64,000 nucleotides of DNA. Source: Sequoia sempervirens (lineage: Eukaryota > Streptophyta > Pinopsida > Cupressales > Cupressaceae). The DNA is taken from the NCBI GenBank assembly GCA_007258455.2, contig VDFB02018342.1:62001-126000 (forward strand), written 5' to 3'. The notes beneath the pieces are model-generated. The model ran no database searches. It was not told the origin of the DNA and saw only the letters and a program-made list of their open reading frames with translations. Both the position numbers and the translations under genes were made by a program. This document shows, piece after piece, positions 32,029-42,119 of the stretch (position 1 is its first letter; the number at the start of each line of letters is the position of its first letter).

Positions 32029-32118
32029 AGTGTGGCATCTGAGCATGGCCTTTTACTAGTGGACACAAAGTATGAGTTTGGCAAGGCAGCTGATGGTTCA
32101 ATTCTTCTAATTGATGAG
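32029..32118 (+). CDS. PUR7: Internal exon of SAICAR synthase (PUR7/purC)
   Basis: Ninety bases, exactly 30 codons in phase 0, start after the acceptor AATGACAG and stop before the donor GTTAGT. The encoded peptide reads ...EHGLLLVDTKYEFGKAADG then SILLIDE. This is the conserved nucleotide-binding/active-site stretch of phosphoribosylaminoimidazole-succinocarboxamide synthase; plant PUR7 has nearly the same words (LILVDTKYEFG, SILLIDE). The enzyme joins aspartate to CAIR in de novo purine synthesis, in plastids in plants. There are no stops, and both splice sites are good. The next expected exon (beginning IHTPDSSRYW in the family) was not found downstream to 33.9 kb or further in the window. 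So either the introns are very long and TE-filled, or this is a captured or duplicated exon. Confidence 0.85.
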
Positions 32119-32884
32119 GTTAGTTTTAATCTCTTCTCTTCTGAAAGCAACCAACTGTTTGAAAAATTACCCTTTGTTCTCATTTGAAATACTTTCTAAT
32201 CACTTGATTTGAATATGAGGGGAACATGTGATACAAATAGTTTTCTTCCTAAAATAAGCAGAGATGAATAGTTTTATTTGTATTATTTTTATATGCTGTT
32301 TGTTGGAATTAAAATAAAAGTAATTTACTATATACAAGTTGGATTTCTCATGGTTGAAACTGGCTAAGGGTAGTCAAGTTATGAAAAAAGCTGATAGCCA
32401 GATATGTTACATTCTGATATGTTAAAGGATTACAAGTTTCTATCATCATTGGGCTTTTGTTACTTCCTATTTTGTGCAGTTTTACTTCATGTTGTTTTAC
32501 ATGCAAGGTTGCTTCCTTTCTTTATCATATTGATGAAAGGGATACCCTAGTTGGGTTATCCTTGCAGCTTTTTTAGAAAACAGATTTTATAACTTTTTAT
32601 TACTTTCTTCCTTGGATAACTTTAAAAGGAAACAGATTTTATAACTTTTTATTACATAATTCCAATAACATTCGTGATATTATTTAGAGATGAAATTGGA
32701 ATGGATGTTATTATCAATGACATTAAACACCGAAAATCAAAATTAGGGTCCTGCATGAAAATGAGATTTTAGAAAATCAAAATATAGAAATTGTATTTCA
32801 TTGTTTTCAGCCACGAGAAATTATAAGATGCTTAGCTAGAGGCATGGAGCAACTAAATCAACAATCAGTTGTCATTGAATGAAT
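32119..32884. other. Putative intron DNA after the PUR7 exon
   Basis: AT-rich, T-skewed DNA starting with the donor GTTAGTTTT. No coding sequence. A short direct duplication, AACAGATTTTATAACTTTTT, occurs at 32579 and again near 32631. Confidence 0.45.
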
Positions 32885-33245
32885 ATTTGTTGAGCTCAAA
32901 GATCTCCTCATCACTGTTGGGCTCTTGATGAGTTGGATCCTCCGATGGGACCCTACCAATCTTGGCTGCATGTCCTGATTCTTATTAACCGGCCTCAGCT
33001 TCTTAGCTCCACATTCCATTGTGCTGCTGAACTCTCCTTGTACTCAAGTATCTTGTAATCCATGAGAAATATACATTATGTATAGAAGCTCACTTCTTCG
33101 TTCTCCTAGATGTAAGCAAGGTTCTTTGATAGAGTGAATAAATCTATAAGTGGATCAAATCCTCTCAACCCTAAAAGAACTATAAACTTGGGTAATGAGG
33201 TGACTTACAATGTAGCGTTATCACAACCCCAAGTAGCTGCCATGA
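32885..33245 (-). pseudogene. hAT C-terminal fragment (hAT E)
   Basis: The plus strand follows the layout of hAT A 17800-18110: CTCCTCATCAC, then TGTGCTGCTG...CTCC, CTTGTACTCAAGT, AATCCATGAGAAATATACATTATGTATAG and AACCTGGG-type words. On the minus strand it reads a worn dimerisation motif (YSSFRVERI, STYRFIHS). Frameshifts and stops abound and no transposon ends were found, so it is a small old relic of the hAT A/B family. Confidence 0.6.
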
Positions 33246-33942
33246 AAAGATATAGTCACATGGTTTATATTATTCTCAAGGGCTAAATTGCATTTTTATT
33301 GCATATTCTTGTTATTTGTGCGCATCTCTTCTATAAGTGCCCTTGTTTTAGAATCTTATTGTACATGTGCCCTCTTTGATAACTTTAACCTGTCTCTAGA
33401 AGCTTCCTTTGACCATTCTTCCTTATAAGCTTCCTTTTGTCTAGAAGCTTATTTTCATATCATTGTACTCTATAAAGAGCTAAATATAGTAGTGTACAAC
33501 ATGTGTGTTCATAGCTATTTTTTCGTTTCTCTCTTATTATCCAACTTGAGCTCATTTCAATTGGTAGAGTCTAATGATTGTGGCCAGAAGAACAAATCAT
33601 CTCAAGGGTTTCAATTTCTCATCCTTTACTTGATCTAACACCATTAAGGGTCAAGGGTGCATCTCATCAAGGGTTTCTATGTCTCACCTTTTGCCAGTTC
33701 ATTATTTACGGTAAACTTCAGAATTTGGAAGTTACCTTATAACGTTTAATGTTCATCTCTGTTGTATCAGCATCCACAAACAACTCCTTGGAATAGTAGA
33801 TGTATGTGTTAGATATGAGCTCCTTGACTTTAAAACACAAATATGCAACTTCTAGATTTGCATCTTGTCATGTCCCTCAAAATTGTAATCTCAAATACGA
33901 AATATTAGAATACAAATAACAAAGTCAAATGAATATTTTGTT
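33246..33942. other. Intergenic DNA, possible LTR scraps
   Basis: No gene. CTCTATAAAGAGC near 33470 is TATA-like. At 33866 TGTCATGTCCCTCAAAATT looks like an LTR start, almost the same as at position 87. That would-be LTR is cut about 75 bp later where the SIRE-like LTR sequence begins (33943). Confidence 0.4.
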
Positions 33943-34677
33943 TAATTGTTTCTTGTGTTGGACATTTTGTTTTGGGTCCTAGCATAACATTAGTCGACTT
34001 TGATGGGTGTGCATTAAATATAATTTGTGATTTGAGCCGACTGATTGAAGAATATTTCATGTATTGCTGAAGCCGACTTGAAGCGATTGAAATCTTTGAT
34101 AGGGGATATATATGTGAGTGTAGGTAATTCATTTTGATGTATGTATGGGTGTGAAGAGCAGAGCATATGTGTGTGTGAATATCAGAAGATCAGTTGAGCG
34201 AATTTTGCTTGTGCAAAAGAGAATTTTTGTGAAGCAAATTAAGGTAGAGCAGAGAGAAGTGTAGAATTAGATAGGAGGTCCAAAATCTGATCTATGAGCT
34301 TCACTGCAACTGATACTAGACATTTGCAGATGCTACTTTCTCAGTTCAACCTTTTGTTGTAATCCAAACATTTTGTAAGGCGGCGAGCCTTCATTATTTT
34401 GAGTAGTGAGCTCTAGGAATTGTGCCTGAATGCATGTGCATTCCCTTTTTCTTCATACTTTTAACAGAGTATAATTGTGGATTAATCTCCATCGTGGTTT
34501 TTCCCTAACAGGGTTTCTATGTAAAAATCTTGGTGTTATGATGTTTTGATTGTCTTCTTCTTGTGCTTGCATCTTTACTTATGTTGAAATGCTGTAATGG
34601 GTTAAGATCTGAAATGAAATTTAAATATTGCTCAACACTGATTTACCCCCCCCTCTTAGTGTTCCTTGAGTCCAACA
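33943..34677 (+). repeat. 5' LTR (truncated) of SIRE-like element
   Basis: Matches 38702-39445 and ends GTCCAACA. It starts abruptly at the TTTAATTG word, where the other LTR has 360 more bases upstream. The tail has a C-rich run before CTCTTAGTGTTCC, as in other Copia LTRs here. Confidence 0.85.
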
Positions 34678-34678
34678 A

Positions 34679-34692
34679 TTGGTATTAGAGTA
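34679..34692 (+). other. Primer-binding site (mutated initiator tRNA-Met type)
   Basis: TTGGTATTAGAGTA, two C-to-T changes from the usual TTGGTATCAGAGCA, directly after the LTR. Confidence 0.75.
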
Positions 34693-34739
34693 GGTTCCTT
34701 TGAAGAAGTTTAATAGCTTGAGGTGGATCTTGGAATGCA

Positions 34740-35829
34740 ATGGACTTTGGTAGTCTTCAACAACTTTTGGTGGCACCTGATGATATTGATCAGTGTAAAG
34801 CAGAAGTCATGGAATTAAAAAAGAATTTTGAGGATGCTGAAAAATTCATTCAATCATTGAAGGATAAAATCAATGAGTCAAGAAAAGAGGAAGGAACTAT
34901 GTGATCAACTAAAGCAGAAACAAAGTAAAAGCCTGGAAGATGTTCATTTGAATTAGACTCTAAAAGAAATAATTGAAGAATGTGAAAAGCTTGCTAGAGA
35001 CAATGCTGCTCTAAAGCTTGAGATGGAATCTATGGTAATGAGGGAAACTAAGGAGATTGAAGAAAGAAAGAAGAATGAGGAGAATCTGGCCCGGTCCTTA
35101 AAAGAAAGATCTGAAGAATGCAACAGAGTTAATAGTAGATTCATTTAGCTGGAGATTGAACTGCAACAATCCATAAATAATGAACAAGAGCTTGAAAGAC
35201 AGATAGTTATTCTCAAAGATGAACTTACTATTGCAAATGAATACAAGGAGAAGTTTACGATCAGTTCTGCTAAGCTTGATGAGTTGACTAAAGGACAGAA
35301 GGATGGAAATTACAAGCGAGGTCTTGGATATGAGAAGGGAGAAAGCTCTCGATCTAAACATGAGGATTCCAGACAAAGAAACCAGATGAAGAAAGGCAAA
35401 AGGTATCCGGTAAGACAACCCAATGCTGAGAAGTTTAATGGTCATTGCTTTGCCTGTAATAAATTTGGTCATATGGCTTCTCAATGTAGAAGTAAAATAA
35501 ATTCAAGTAGTCCATCATTTCTCGGTCAGTATTTCACTGGCAACAAGTTTGGTCATAAGTCAATTGAATGTAGAAGTATGTCTGTTAAATGCTACACCTG
35601 TGGAAGATTTGGGCATATTGCTAGTAAATGTAGATTAAGAAGAAATCAATGGAATGAATGGTCTAGACAAAGAAATCCCATGTGTTACAATTGCAATAGA
35701 TTTGGTCACATTGCAAGATTTTGCAGGAATAGAAACATGGATAGAAGAGGTCCGATATACAAAGGCAAAATTTCACAGACAGATGATAAAGGAAAAGGGA
35801 AAATGACTATGGAAGAGATAAGAGATTAG
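34740..35829 (+). pseudogene. gag: Gag-like protein: coiled coil and CCHC knuckles
   Basis: The frame starts at ATG 34740, shifts near 34900 and then runs to 35829 with two stops. The first 200 residues are a Glu/Lys-rich coiled coil (KLARDNAALKLEME, ELERQIVILKDEL). Then come a basic region and four knuckle positions: CFACNKFGHMASQC, a ruined second (FTGNKFGHKSIEC, both N-terminal Cys lost), CYTCGRFGHIASKC and CYNCNRFGHIARFC. The order coiled coil then knuckles is that of the C-terminal half of SIRE/Maximus Gag. The capsid (UBN2-type) half is missing, so this element cannot build a particle by itself. Knuckles could still bind RNA. Confidence 0.75.
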
Positions 35830-36310
35830 ATGAAGAAGACATGGGTAACGAAAAGTGAATTTTATGAAGGAAATAAGCCTGCATCGGAAGCAGGTTCTGG
35901 TAATTCCTCCAAAAATTGATCTTAGGCCATTGGCCTAGGGGGAGTTGTTTAAGAAAACCCTTTGTTCCCCTATTAGTAGTTGGCACCAGAATGCAGTAAG
36001 TTGTCAGTAGTTGTGCTAGTGGTTTACAATTGTATCGGTGGTCATTTAAATTTGAGAAAGTAGAGTATCCGAAACACCTAGGGAAAAACATTTGATGCGA
36101 TAAAGAGGTTAGGTGTGCGAGTTATAAAAGGGTATTTGGAACCCTCATTTGTCACCGTGCATTGAAGAAGAACAAAAGGAGAGCCTCTGAAACAAAATTT
36201 CGAAGGAGTAAAGACATTTCAGCGGTGAATTCATCAGGTATTTCAGTTGCTTGTAAAATTCTCACTAAATTTGGTGTTCGGTAGAAAACTTGTTTGGTAC
36301 GGAAGGAAAA

Positions 36311-38080
36311 ATGAAGCAAATCAAAGGAATGGTGAATTTAGATGAATACAATAGTGAAAAGATTAGGGATGTAAGAAATATGTTGCCGACTGATGAATTG
36401 AAATGGCTTGAAGGTGTGAAACACAAAAGTTTGTACATTTGGAGTGAATTTGCATACTTTGATAACGTGGAAGTCATTAGGTTTATCTTGAATAGATTGA
36501 AGGATGACATTCTAACTCTGGATAAACCCTATCACATTTTGAAAGAGGTAATCAAGAATTTAACTGGTTTATGCAATGTTGGGGATATTCCAAAAAAGAA
36601 GTCCATTCGGAACAAGGAGGTTGAAACCCTAACCGGAGTAATAGGAGATCAAAGGGATTTGATAATTTCGATGATCAAAGATCCAATAACAAGGTACATT
36701 GCACATGGAATTTCATACAAAATCTTTTTCAGAAACATGGAAGGCCCAACCTTGGCAGACGTAGTTTATATCTCTCATAAAATGATAATGGAGGATCATG
36801 ATTTTGATTTGTGTGGATTGCTAAAAGATCAATTGATGGAAAATGTGAAACTAACAAAGGAGGCAGATTACCCCTTCAGGTTTGGTACCTTGGTCATATA
36901 ACTTGTGATGTATTTTCTGAGTTGCTTGCCGCAAATCGATAATGTTGTTTGGAAAGAAAATGAACTAGTTTGTAAACAAATTTTTGAACACTCTAATACT
37001 TTGGCAAATTCTGAGCAAGAGTATGCAAATTTCTTTAAAGAATTGCTATGGAAGTTTGGAGCAATTAGAATTGCTTTTTCAGTAAGAGAATTTGAAGTTG
37101 GATCTTCTTCCGGTGAGATGGAGAGAAAGAAGAAAAGAGTACAAGAGATTGTTGATTACACTCCTCCAACACACAAGACTCCAAAAATTGAAGGAAAAGG
37201 TAAAGATCTAGTGATTGTGGACATACCAGATGAAGAATCTAATGAGTACACTCCAAGAGAAGAACCAAAACCAGTTGAACCGAATGTAGTTATGGCTGAA
37301 GGAAGTGAAGAAGAAAGTGTTTTATCCAAAGCAAAGATATTGTAGCTTGTTCAGGAGAAAGATGGGATGCAGAGAATTACAGACATATGGTCTGATAGAC
37401 CCTCTTATGAGCAAGACCTGATCGAGAGAACACTAAGTACTTATTTTGTGCACAATAACATTGGTTTGGAGAGTTTGCAAAATGTGTTTCCTAAAGAGAT
37501 GATTGACTGCATTAAGGATGCCATGGTCTCTGAGTCTGAATATAGGAAAGAGGGAGAAATAATTCTACATCTGAAGGAGCAGTTCACACTATCTCTCACC
37601 AAACTATAAAGGCAAATGAATGCGTTGAGGCAATGCATAAATACAGCCAATAATATCTACAACTATTGTCTTTGTTAGCCTCATGCAGTTGGGAAATACA
37701 AAGATAAGTTGGAGCAGATTGAATCTGAGCTCAACAAAATAGGTCAGGATTATATCATGTTTCAAGATTAGGATGGTGCAGCCAAGAAAAGGATTCAAGT
37801 GTTGCAGTTCGAGCATACAAAAGTTCTGTTGACCAGAAACAACCTTATGGATGCCTTTTGGAAAGTGAAGGATTTAACTGAATGCAGGTTGGAGCAGTTG
37901 ATTGAGGTTCTGAGGAAAGGAGAGAAATTAGAAGAGGCAATCATAATTCCAAAATTCCTCATCTAGATTATCAACTGGACATCAGAGAACAATAGCATGA
38001 TCATAATCATTGAGATTGCAGTAGAAGCTAGGAAGATATTTCTTCCGGAAATGAAAGATAAGTACAAGATAATTTTCTGA
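36311..38080 (+). pseudogene. Long second ORF of SIRE-like element, unrecognised
   Basis: A single frame runs from ATG 36311 to TGA 38078-38080, about 590 codons. It is interrupted only by in-frame stops at 36899 (TAA), 37343 (TAG), 37607 (TAA), 37676 (TAG), 37769 (TAG) and 37964 (TAG), with no frameshift. The N-terminal 200 residues look folded (DEYNSEKIRDVRNML, SLYIWSEFAYFDNVEVI, MKQIKGMVNLDEYN). The middle has a basic linker (MERKKKRVQEIVDYTPP) and an acidic segment, and the end is a long coiled coil (KDKLEQIESELNKIG, LMDAFWKVKDL). It sits where envelope-like ORFs are found in SIRE elements, but no transmembrane segment is evident. Function unknown. Confidence 0.6.
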
Positions 38081-38330
38081 CTCGAGTAGCAGTTGTATTT
38101 CTTCAAATTTTGATCAAATTTTTTGAAAGGGAGAGGGAGTGCAGTGAAAAATATGTTTGTCATTGATGTCAAAGGGGAAGAGAGAGCAATGAAAAATGCT
38201 TTATCATTCTAAGGGGGAGTTGTGTTTTGAAAAGAAGTTGTTTTTGAAATTTTGGAATTTTGAAATTTTAGCAGTGTAACCATATTTCTGACACTTAGTC
38301 ATTTTTCACTAAGTGTTGCGATCTATGCCA

Positions 38331-38341
38331 AAGGGGGAGAT
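38331..38341 (+). other. Polypurine tract of SIRE-like element
   Basis: AAGGGGGAGAT, immediately before the 3' LTR start TGTTGGCAT. Confidence 0.85.
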
Positions 38342-39445
38342 TGTTGGCATATGGCTTCTAGTGTTGTTATTGATGGCAACCTAAGTCATTATTTCAGTCC
38401 ACAAATCAAAATTTGTTCCTACTGACAGATAGAGTGAAGATCAGAGTTTTAGCGAAAGTGAGAATGAAGAATAGGGTATCCGGTTAGTTTGTCGATCCGT
38501 ATGCTTCACCGAATTATCATTTTAGGATGTGGATCTCGAGGAAGGTTGTTGAGCATCTATTTTATCTTATTGCTAAGTTTTGTGCTATCGCATTAATCGG
38601 TGTATGAGTTTGGAGATCTGACAGAATGATTTTTCTGTTTATTTGCTCATGGTGGTTGACTTGGTGAATGTAGCATGTCGTGGATGTATAAGGAGTAATT
38701 GTTTAATTGTTTTTTGTGTTGGACATTTTGTTTTGGGTCCTAGCATAACATTAGCCGACTTTGATTGGTGTGCATTAAATATAATCTGTGATTTGAGCCG
38801 ACCGATTGGAGAATATTTCATGTTTTGCTAAAGACGACTTGAAGTGATTGAAATCCTTGATAGTGGATATATATGTGACTTTGGTAATTCATTTTGGTGT
38901 GTGTATGGGTGTGAAGAATAGAGCAGATGTGTTTGCAAATATCAAAACATCAGTTGAGCGAATTTTGCTTGTGTAGAAGAGGATTTTTGTGAAGCGAATT
39001 AAGGTAGAGCAGAGTGAAGTGCAGAATCAGATAGAAGGTCCAGAATTTGATCTATGAGCTTCACTGGAACTGATACCAGGCATTTGCAGATGCTACTTTC
39101 TCAGTTCAACCTTTTGTTGTAATCCAAACATCTTGTAAGGCAGTGAACCTTCCTTATTTTGAGCAGTGAGCCTGAATGCATGTGCATTCCCTTTTTTTCA
39201 TACTTTTAACAGAGTATAAATTGTGGAATAATCTTCACCATGGTTTTTCCCTAACAAGGTTTTGATGTAAAAATCTTGGTGTTATGGTGTTTTGATTGTC
39301 TACTTCTTGTGCTTGCATCTTTACTTATGTTGAAATGTTGTAAATGGGTTAAGATCTGACATGGAATTTAAATATTGTTGAACACTTATTCCCCCTCTTC
39401 CCCTTCCCCCTCGCCCCCCCCTCTCAGTGTTCCTTGAGTCCAACA
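38342..39445 (+). repeat. 3' LTR of SIRE-like element
   Basis: 1104 bp from TGTTGGCATATGG to CCAACA. The last 735 bp match the truncated 5' LTR. Confidence 0.85.
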
Positions 39446-39448
39446 ATT

Positions 39449-40612
39449 CTAAGGTGTTTGTACCTCCTCTTGTTGAAGATTTGGCGATGAATAATTCTCT
39501 ACTTGTTGTTGACCCAACTTTCTAGGAGTTTTCCCATGAAGAGTTCATGACAAGTAACCATGAAGATCTCCTTGTTATGCATGGGGCTGCCAATGAGGAA
39601 ATTAGAAATTCACCTACTCATGATAGGTTCGTTGTAGATGAAAATGATGAAGTTTTCAAAACAACTGGCATTGAAGATTCTTTACTTCATTACAGTGATG
39701 ATATGGGCGGACTTGGGTTTGATCATCAAACAAAGCCCTTGGAGAGAGGTGTTTATGAAGAAATCAATCTAAGTGAGTTGGGTGGTGACCTATTCAAATA
39801 GTCAACACTCCAAGAGAAGCACGAAGAGAACTTTTATTTTGATCATAACAATCGGTCTCTTACCATTTGGGATCTAGGTTTGAAGGCACGTAGCGATGAC
39901 AAGGAACCTGTGTGGGATCAATTTCCTTTTGATTTGGATGATGAAATCGAACTGGATGACGACTCTATATCAACGAACAATGGTGACAATATGCTTGAGT
40001 TTGGGGCTGGCTTTAAGTTTGATCAAAATGATATTGAGGTGGAAGCAGAGGTAGAGGGCCATATGGCTCTTGAAGTTGGAAAGTTTGAAGGTGTTCCTAA
40101 ACACAAATCTGATTTATTGATGCATGAAGTTGGTTGTAAGCAAAGGGACAAAGAATTTGTGGAGTCTAGTCCTATTAATGATATTGAGCATCTTCAGCTA
40201 GTGGGTGGTGAAAAACAAGAGTCATGGAGCAGCTATGGGGACAACGATTGCAAGAAACAAAGTTCTCATTTTTTCTTGTAGCCTATCAGCAATTCACCAT
40301 CTCCACATGTTCATGAATGGGAAGATCAGTGCAAAGTATCATATGGAGAGGAAGTGCAAGCTCTATCCCAATTTGATTCCACACACAGTTTGGTTGAAGA
40401 CCTCTACTGGAAGGCTCAGTTTGAAGAGAGACGAAGAGGAGTTAAGGATGAAGTTGCCTTCCTAATTTGCAACTTATCAAAGACTCTTTGGAGGCATTAA
40501 AATCAACGTACATACACTTGATTGAAGATCGAGATTATGCCTTCAAAATTGCAAAGAAGACCATTAGTGCTTACCAAGAAAAGGAGAGAAAGGTTGACGA
40601 GCTTACTCTGGA
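39449..40612 (+). pseudogene. Acidic then coiled-coil reading frame, unrecognised
   Basis: A frame beginning near 39449 (VFVPPLVEDL) continues to about 40497 with stops at about 39523, 39799 and 40279. After a shift it goes on in another frame to about 40612. Most of it is acidic (FPFDLDDEIELDDDSIS, VEAEVEGHMALEVGKFEG). The last 90 residues are a likely helix or coiled coil (QLIKDSLEALKSTYIH, DRDYAFKIAKKTISAYQE). It lies between the end of a SIRE-like LTR and the broken end of Gypsy-2, and both borders are abrupt. It may be an ORF of another LTR element or a captured host sequence. I know no family for it. Confidence 0.4.
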
Positions 40613-41536
40613 GCTTGAATGGCATCCGGTTGTAAGCGTACACCCCGTCCTCAACCGTGGAAGTTGTCTTCAGCTTGTCTTCTTCGACAATACTGATTTG
40701 GTTGTACCTAAAGAACCCATCCAAGAATGAGTACATCTCATGCCCGATGACCTCTTCTAGAATTGTGTTGGTGAAGGGGATAGGAAACAGGTCTTTGATA
40801 GTCACTGTGTTCAAGCACCGAAAGTCGACACATATTCTAATTTGCTCGATTCCTTCTTTAGGGAAATGACATTCGGTGACACCCAGTCGCTGACTTCCAC
40901 TTTGAAAATAATGCTCGCTTCCAGCATCTTCTCAATTTCATCCTGGACTTTGGCTGCATAATTTTTGTTCATCCTATAGGGTCTCTTCCATACAGGTTGG
41001 GCTGCTAGTATGAGAGGGATCTTATGTACGCACAGCTCTGGCGGTATGCTCTTTAGGTCCTTGTATGTCGAGGCAAAGGCATCTTTATATTCCATGAAGA
41101 TTTTAAATGCGGCCGCCTTTAGTACGGGGTCCCAGTCATCATTGACGAGAATCTCCTTAAGCTTTTCTATTTCACCGAGGCTTACCTTCTTTAGTGTCGA
41201 TTCCTCATACTTGATGAGTTTGTCTAGTTCAAACTTATGGGCTGGCGTCTCGTCCAATTTTGCGACACCTTCCTTATACTCGTCATACTCTAGCGGAAAT
41301 GTTTGACTGGTCAAGCCATTATCTTCTTCCTCTCCTCCTTCTCTGATTTGTAACATGTTGTAGTCTGAGTAAAAGACTTTGTAATCCTCCATCTGCCAAT
41401 GGAATAGACCATTAAGTGAACTGGTCTCGTCTTTTGAGCAACTTCCAATTTGAAGTACATCCTCATCGTTCGACTGCATCATCTTGCTTTCTTCCTCGAC
41501 ATCCAATCCTTCGTTTGATTCTGATGCTAAAGACAC
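40600..41536 (-). pseudogene. pol: Gypsy-2 linker and N-terminal reverse transcriptase
   Basis: From 41536 (minus) the acidic linker SSLNGLFHWQMEDYKVF passes into IPPELCVHKIPLILAAQPVW, KRPYRMNKNYAAKVQDEIE and DWVSPNVISLKK, the start of a Ty3/Gypsy reverse transcriptase. After a shift near 40812, TVTIKDLFPIPFTN, then GHEMYSFLDGF and YNQISIVEEDKLKTT carry the first catalytic Asp (FLD). The sequence ends just after AYNRMPF. The Tyr-Val/Ile-Asp-Asp box, RNase H and integrase are lost beyond the break. The remaining enzyme would be inactive. Confidence 0.88.
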
Positions 41537-41559
41537 TAGTTTTTCACTGACTGCTTGGT

Positions 41560-42110
41560 TCGTGAAATCAATAGCGTACTTCTTCCCATGGCTCTTGATT
41601 GAGAGTGTGTTCCTCTTTCAATTGTGGTTCGCCTTGGCGACAATCAACCGTCATCGTCCCAACAATGCGTCATAGGCTTCTTCTCCAATGAGATGACAAC
41701 GAACTTTAATAAGAATTGTTGCGTGCCAATCAAAACTTTTTGCGCCATTAAAGTACCGAGAGGTTTGATGCCATGCTAGTCTGCTCCTACTAGGTGGAAT
41801 GTCGGGGGCTGGAGAGTTGGATTTCCTAGGCATTTCCATGTCTCCTGTGGAAGTACGTTCACCCCAAAGCCTCTATCGACAATGGTGTTGGAGAGTTTCC
41901 TCCCTAGGACTTCCATCTGTACAACGACTGGCTTCCTCTTGACATTTACTGCGAGTAGCATTGGATCCATGGCCTTTCCTACCGGTTTTGTGATACTTTC
42001 GGTTGGACCCTTTTGAAGATTGTCCCTCGTTGACGTTCATGAGTGCTACTCTCAATTGAGGCATTGTTTGCAGAAGGTTTGTTACCTTAATTGGTACGGT
42101 TGTGTGAAGC
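41560..42110 (-). pseudogene. Gypsy-2 aspartic protease
   Basis: Minus-strand frames read TVPIKVTNLLQTMPQL, MLLAVNVKRKPVVVQME, then the active-site loop VDRGFGVNVLPQETW. Gypsy-1 has Asp-Gly-Gly-Ser there, so Gly-to-Arg and Ser-to-Phe changes ruin the catalytic loop. The later YDALLGR block is present near 41655. At least two frameshifts split it. In this copy Gag and protease share a frame across the junction near 42120, which shows that the offset seen in Gypsy-1 is not conserved. Confidence 0.75.
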
Positions 42111-42119
42111 ACCTGCTGT

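Larger units (their letters stand above)
33943..39445 (+). mobile_element. SIRE-like Copia element, 5'-truncated and non-autonomous
   Basis: A 3' LTR of 1104 bp (38342-39445, TGTTGGCAT...CCAACA) follows a polypurine tract. The 5' LTR (33943-34677) matches its last 735 bp and lacks about 360 bp at the start. After the 5' LTR comes TTGGTATTAGAGTAGG, a mutated initiator-Met primer site. The interior has a Gag-like coiled coil with CCHC knuckles and one long second ORF, with no protease, integrase or reverse transcriptase. LTRs differ at perhaps 9 percent of sites by eye. The truncated 5' end rules out a target-duplication test. Confidence 0.82.

Noticed and set aside
36311..38080. Envelope glycoprotein
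   Set aside because: Position fits, but I see no signal peptide, no transmembrane segment and no Cys pattern, so I leave it as an unrecognised ORF.
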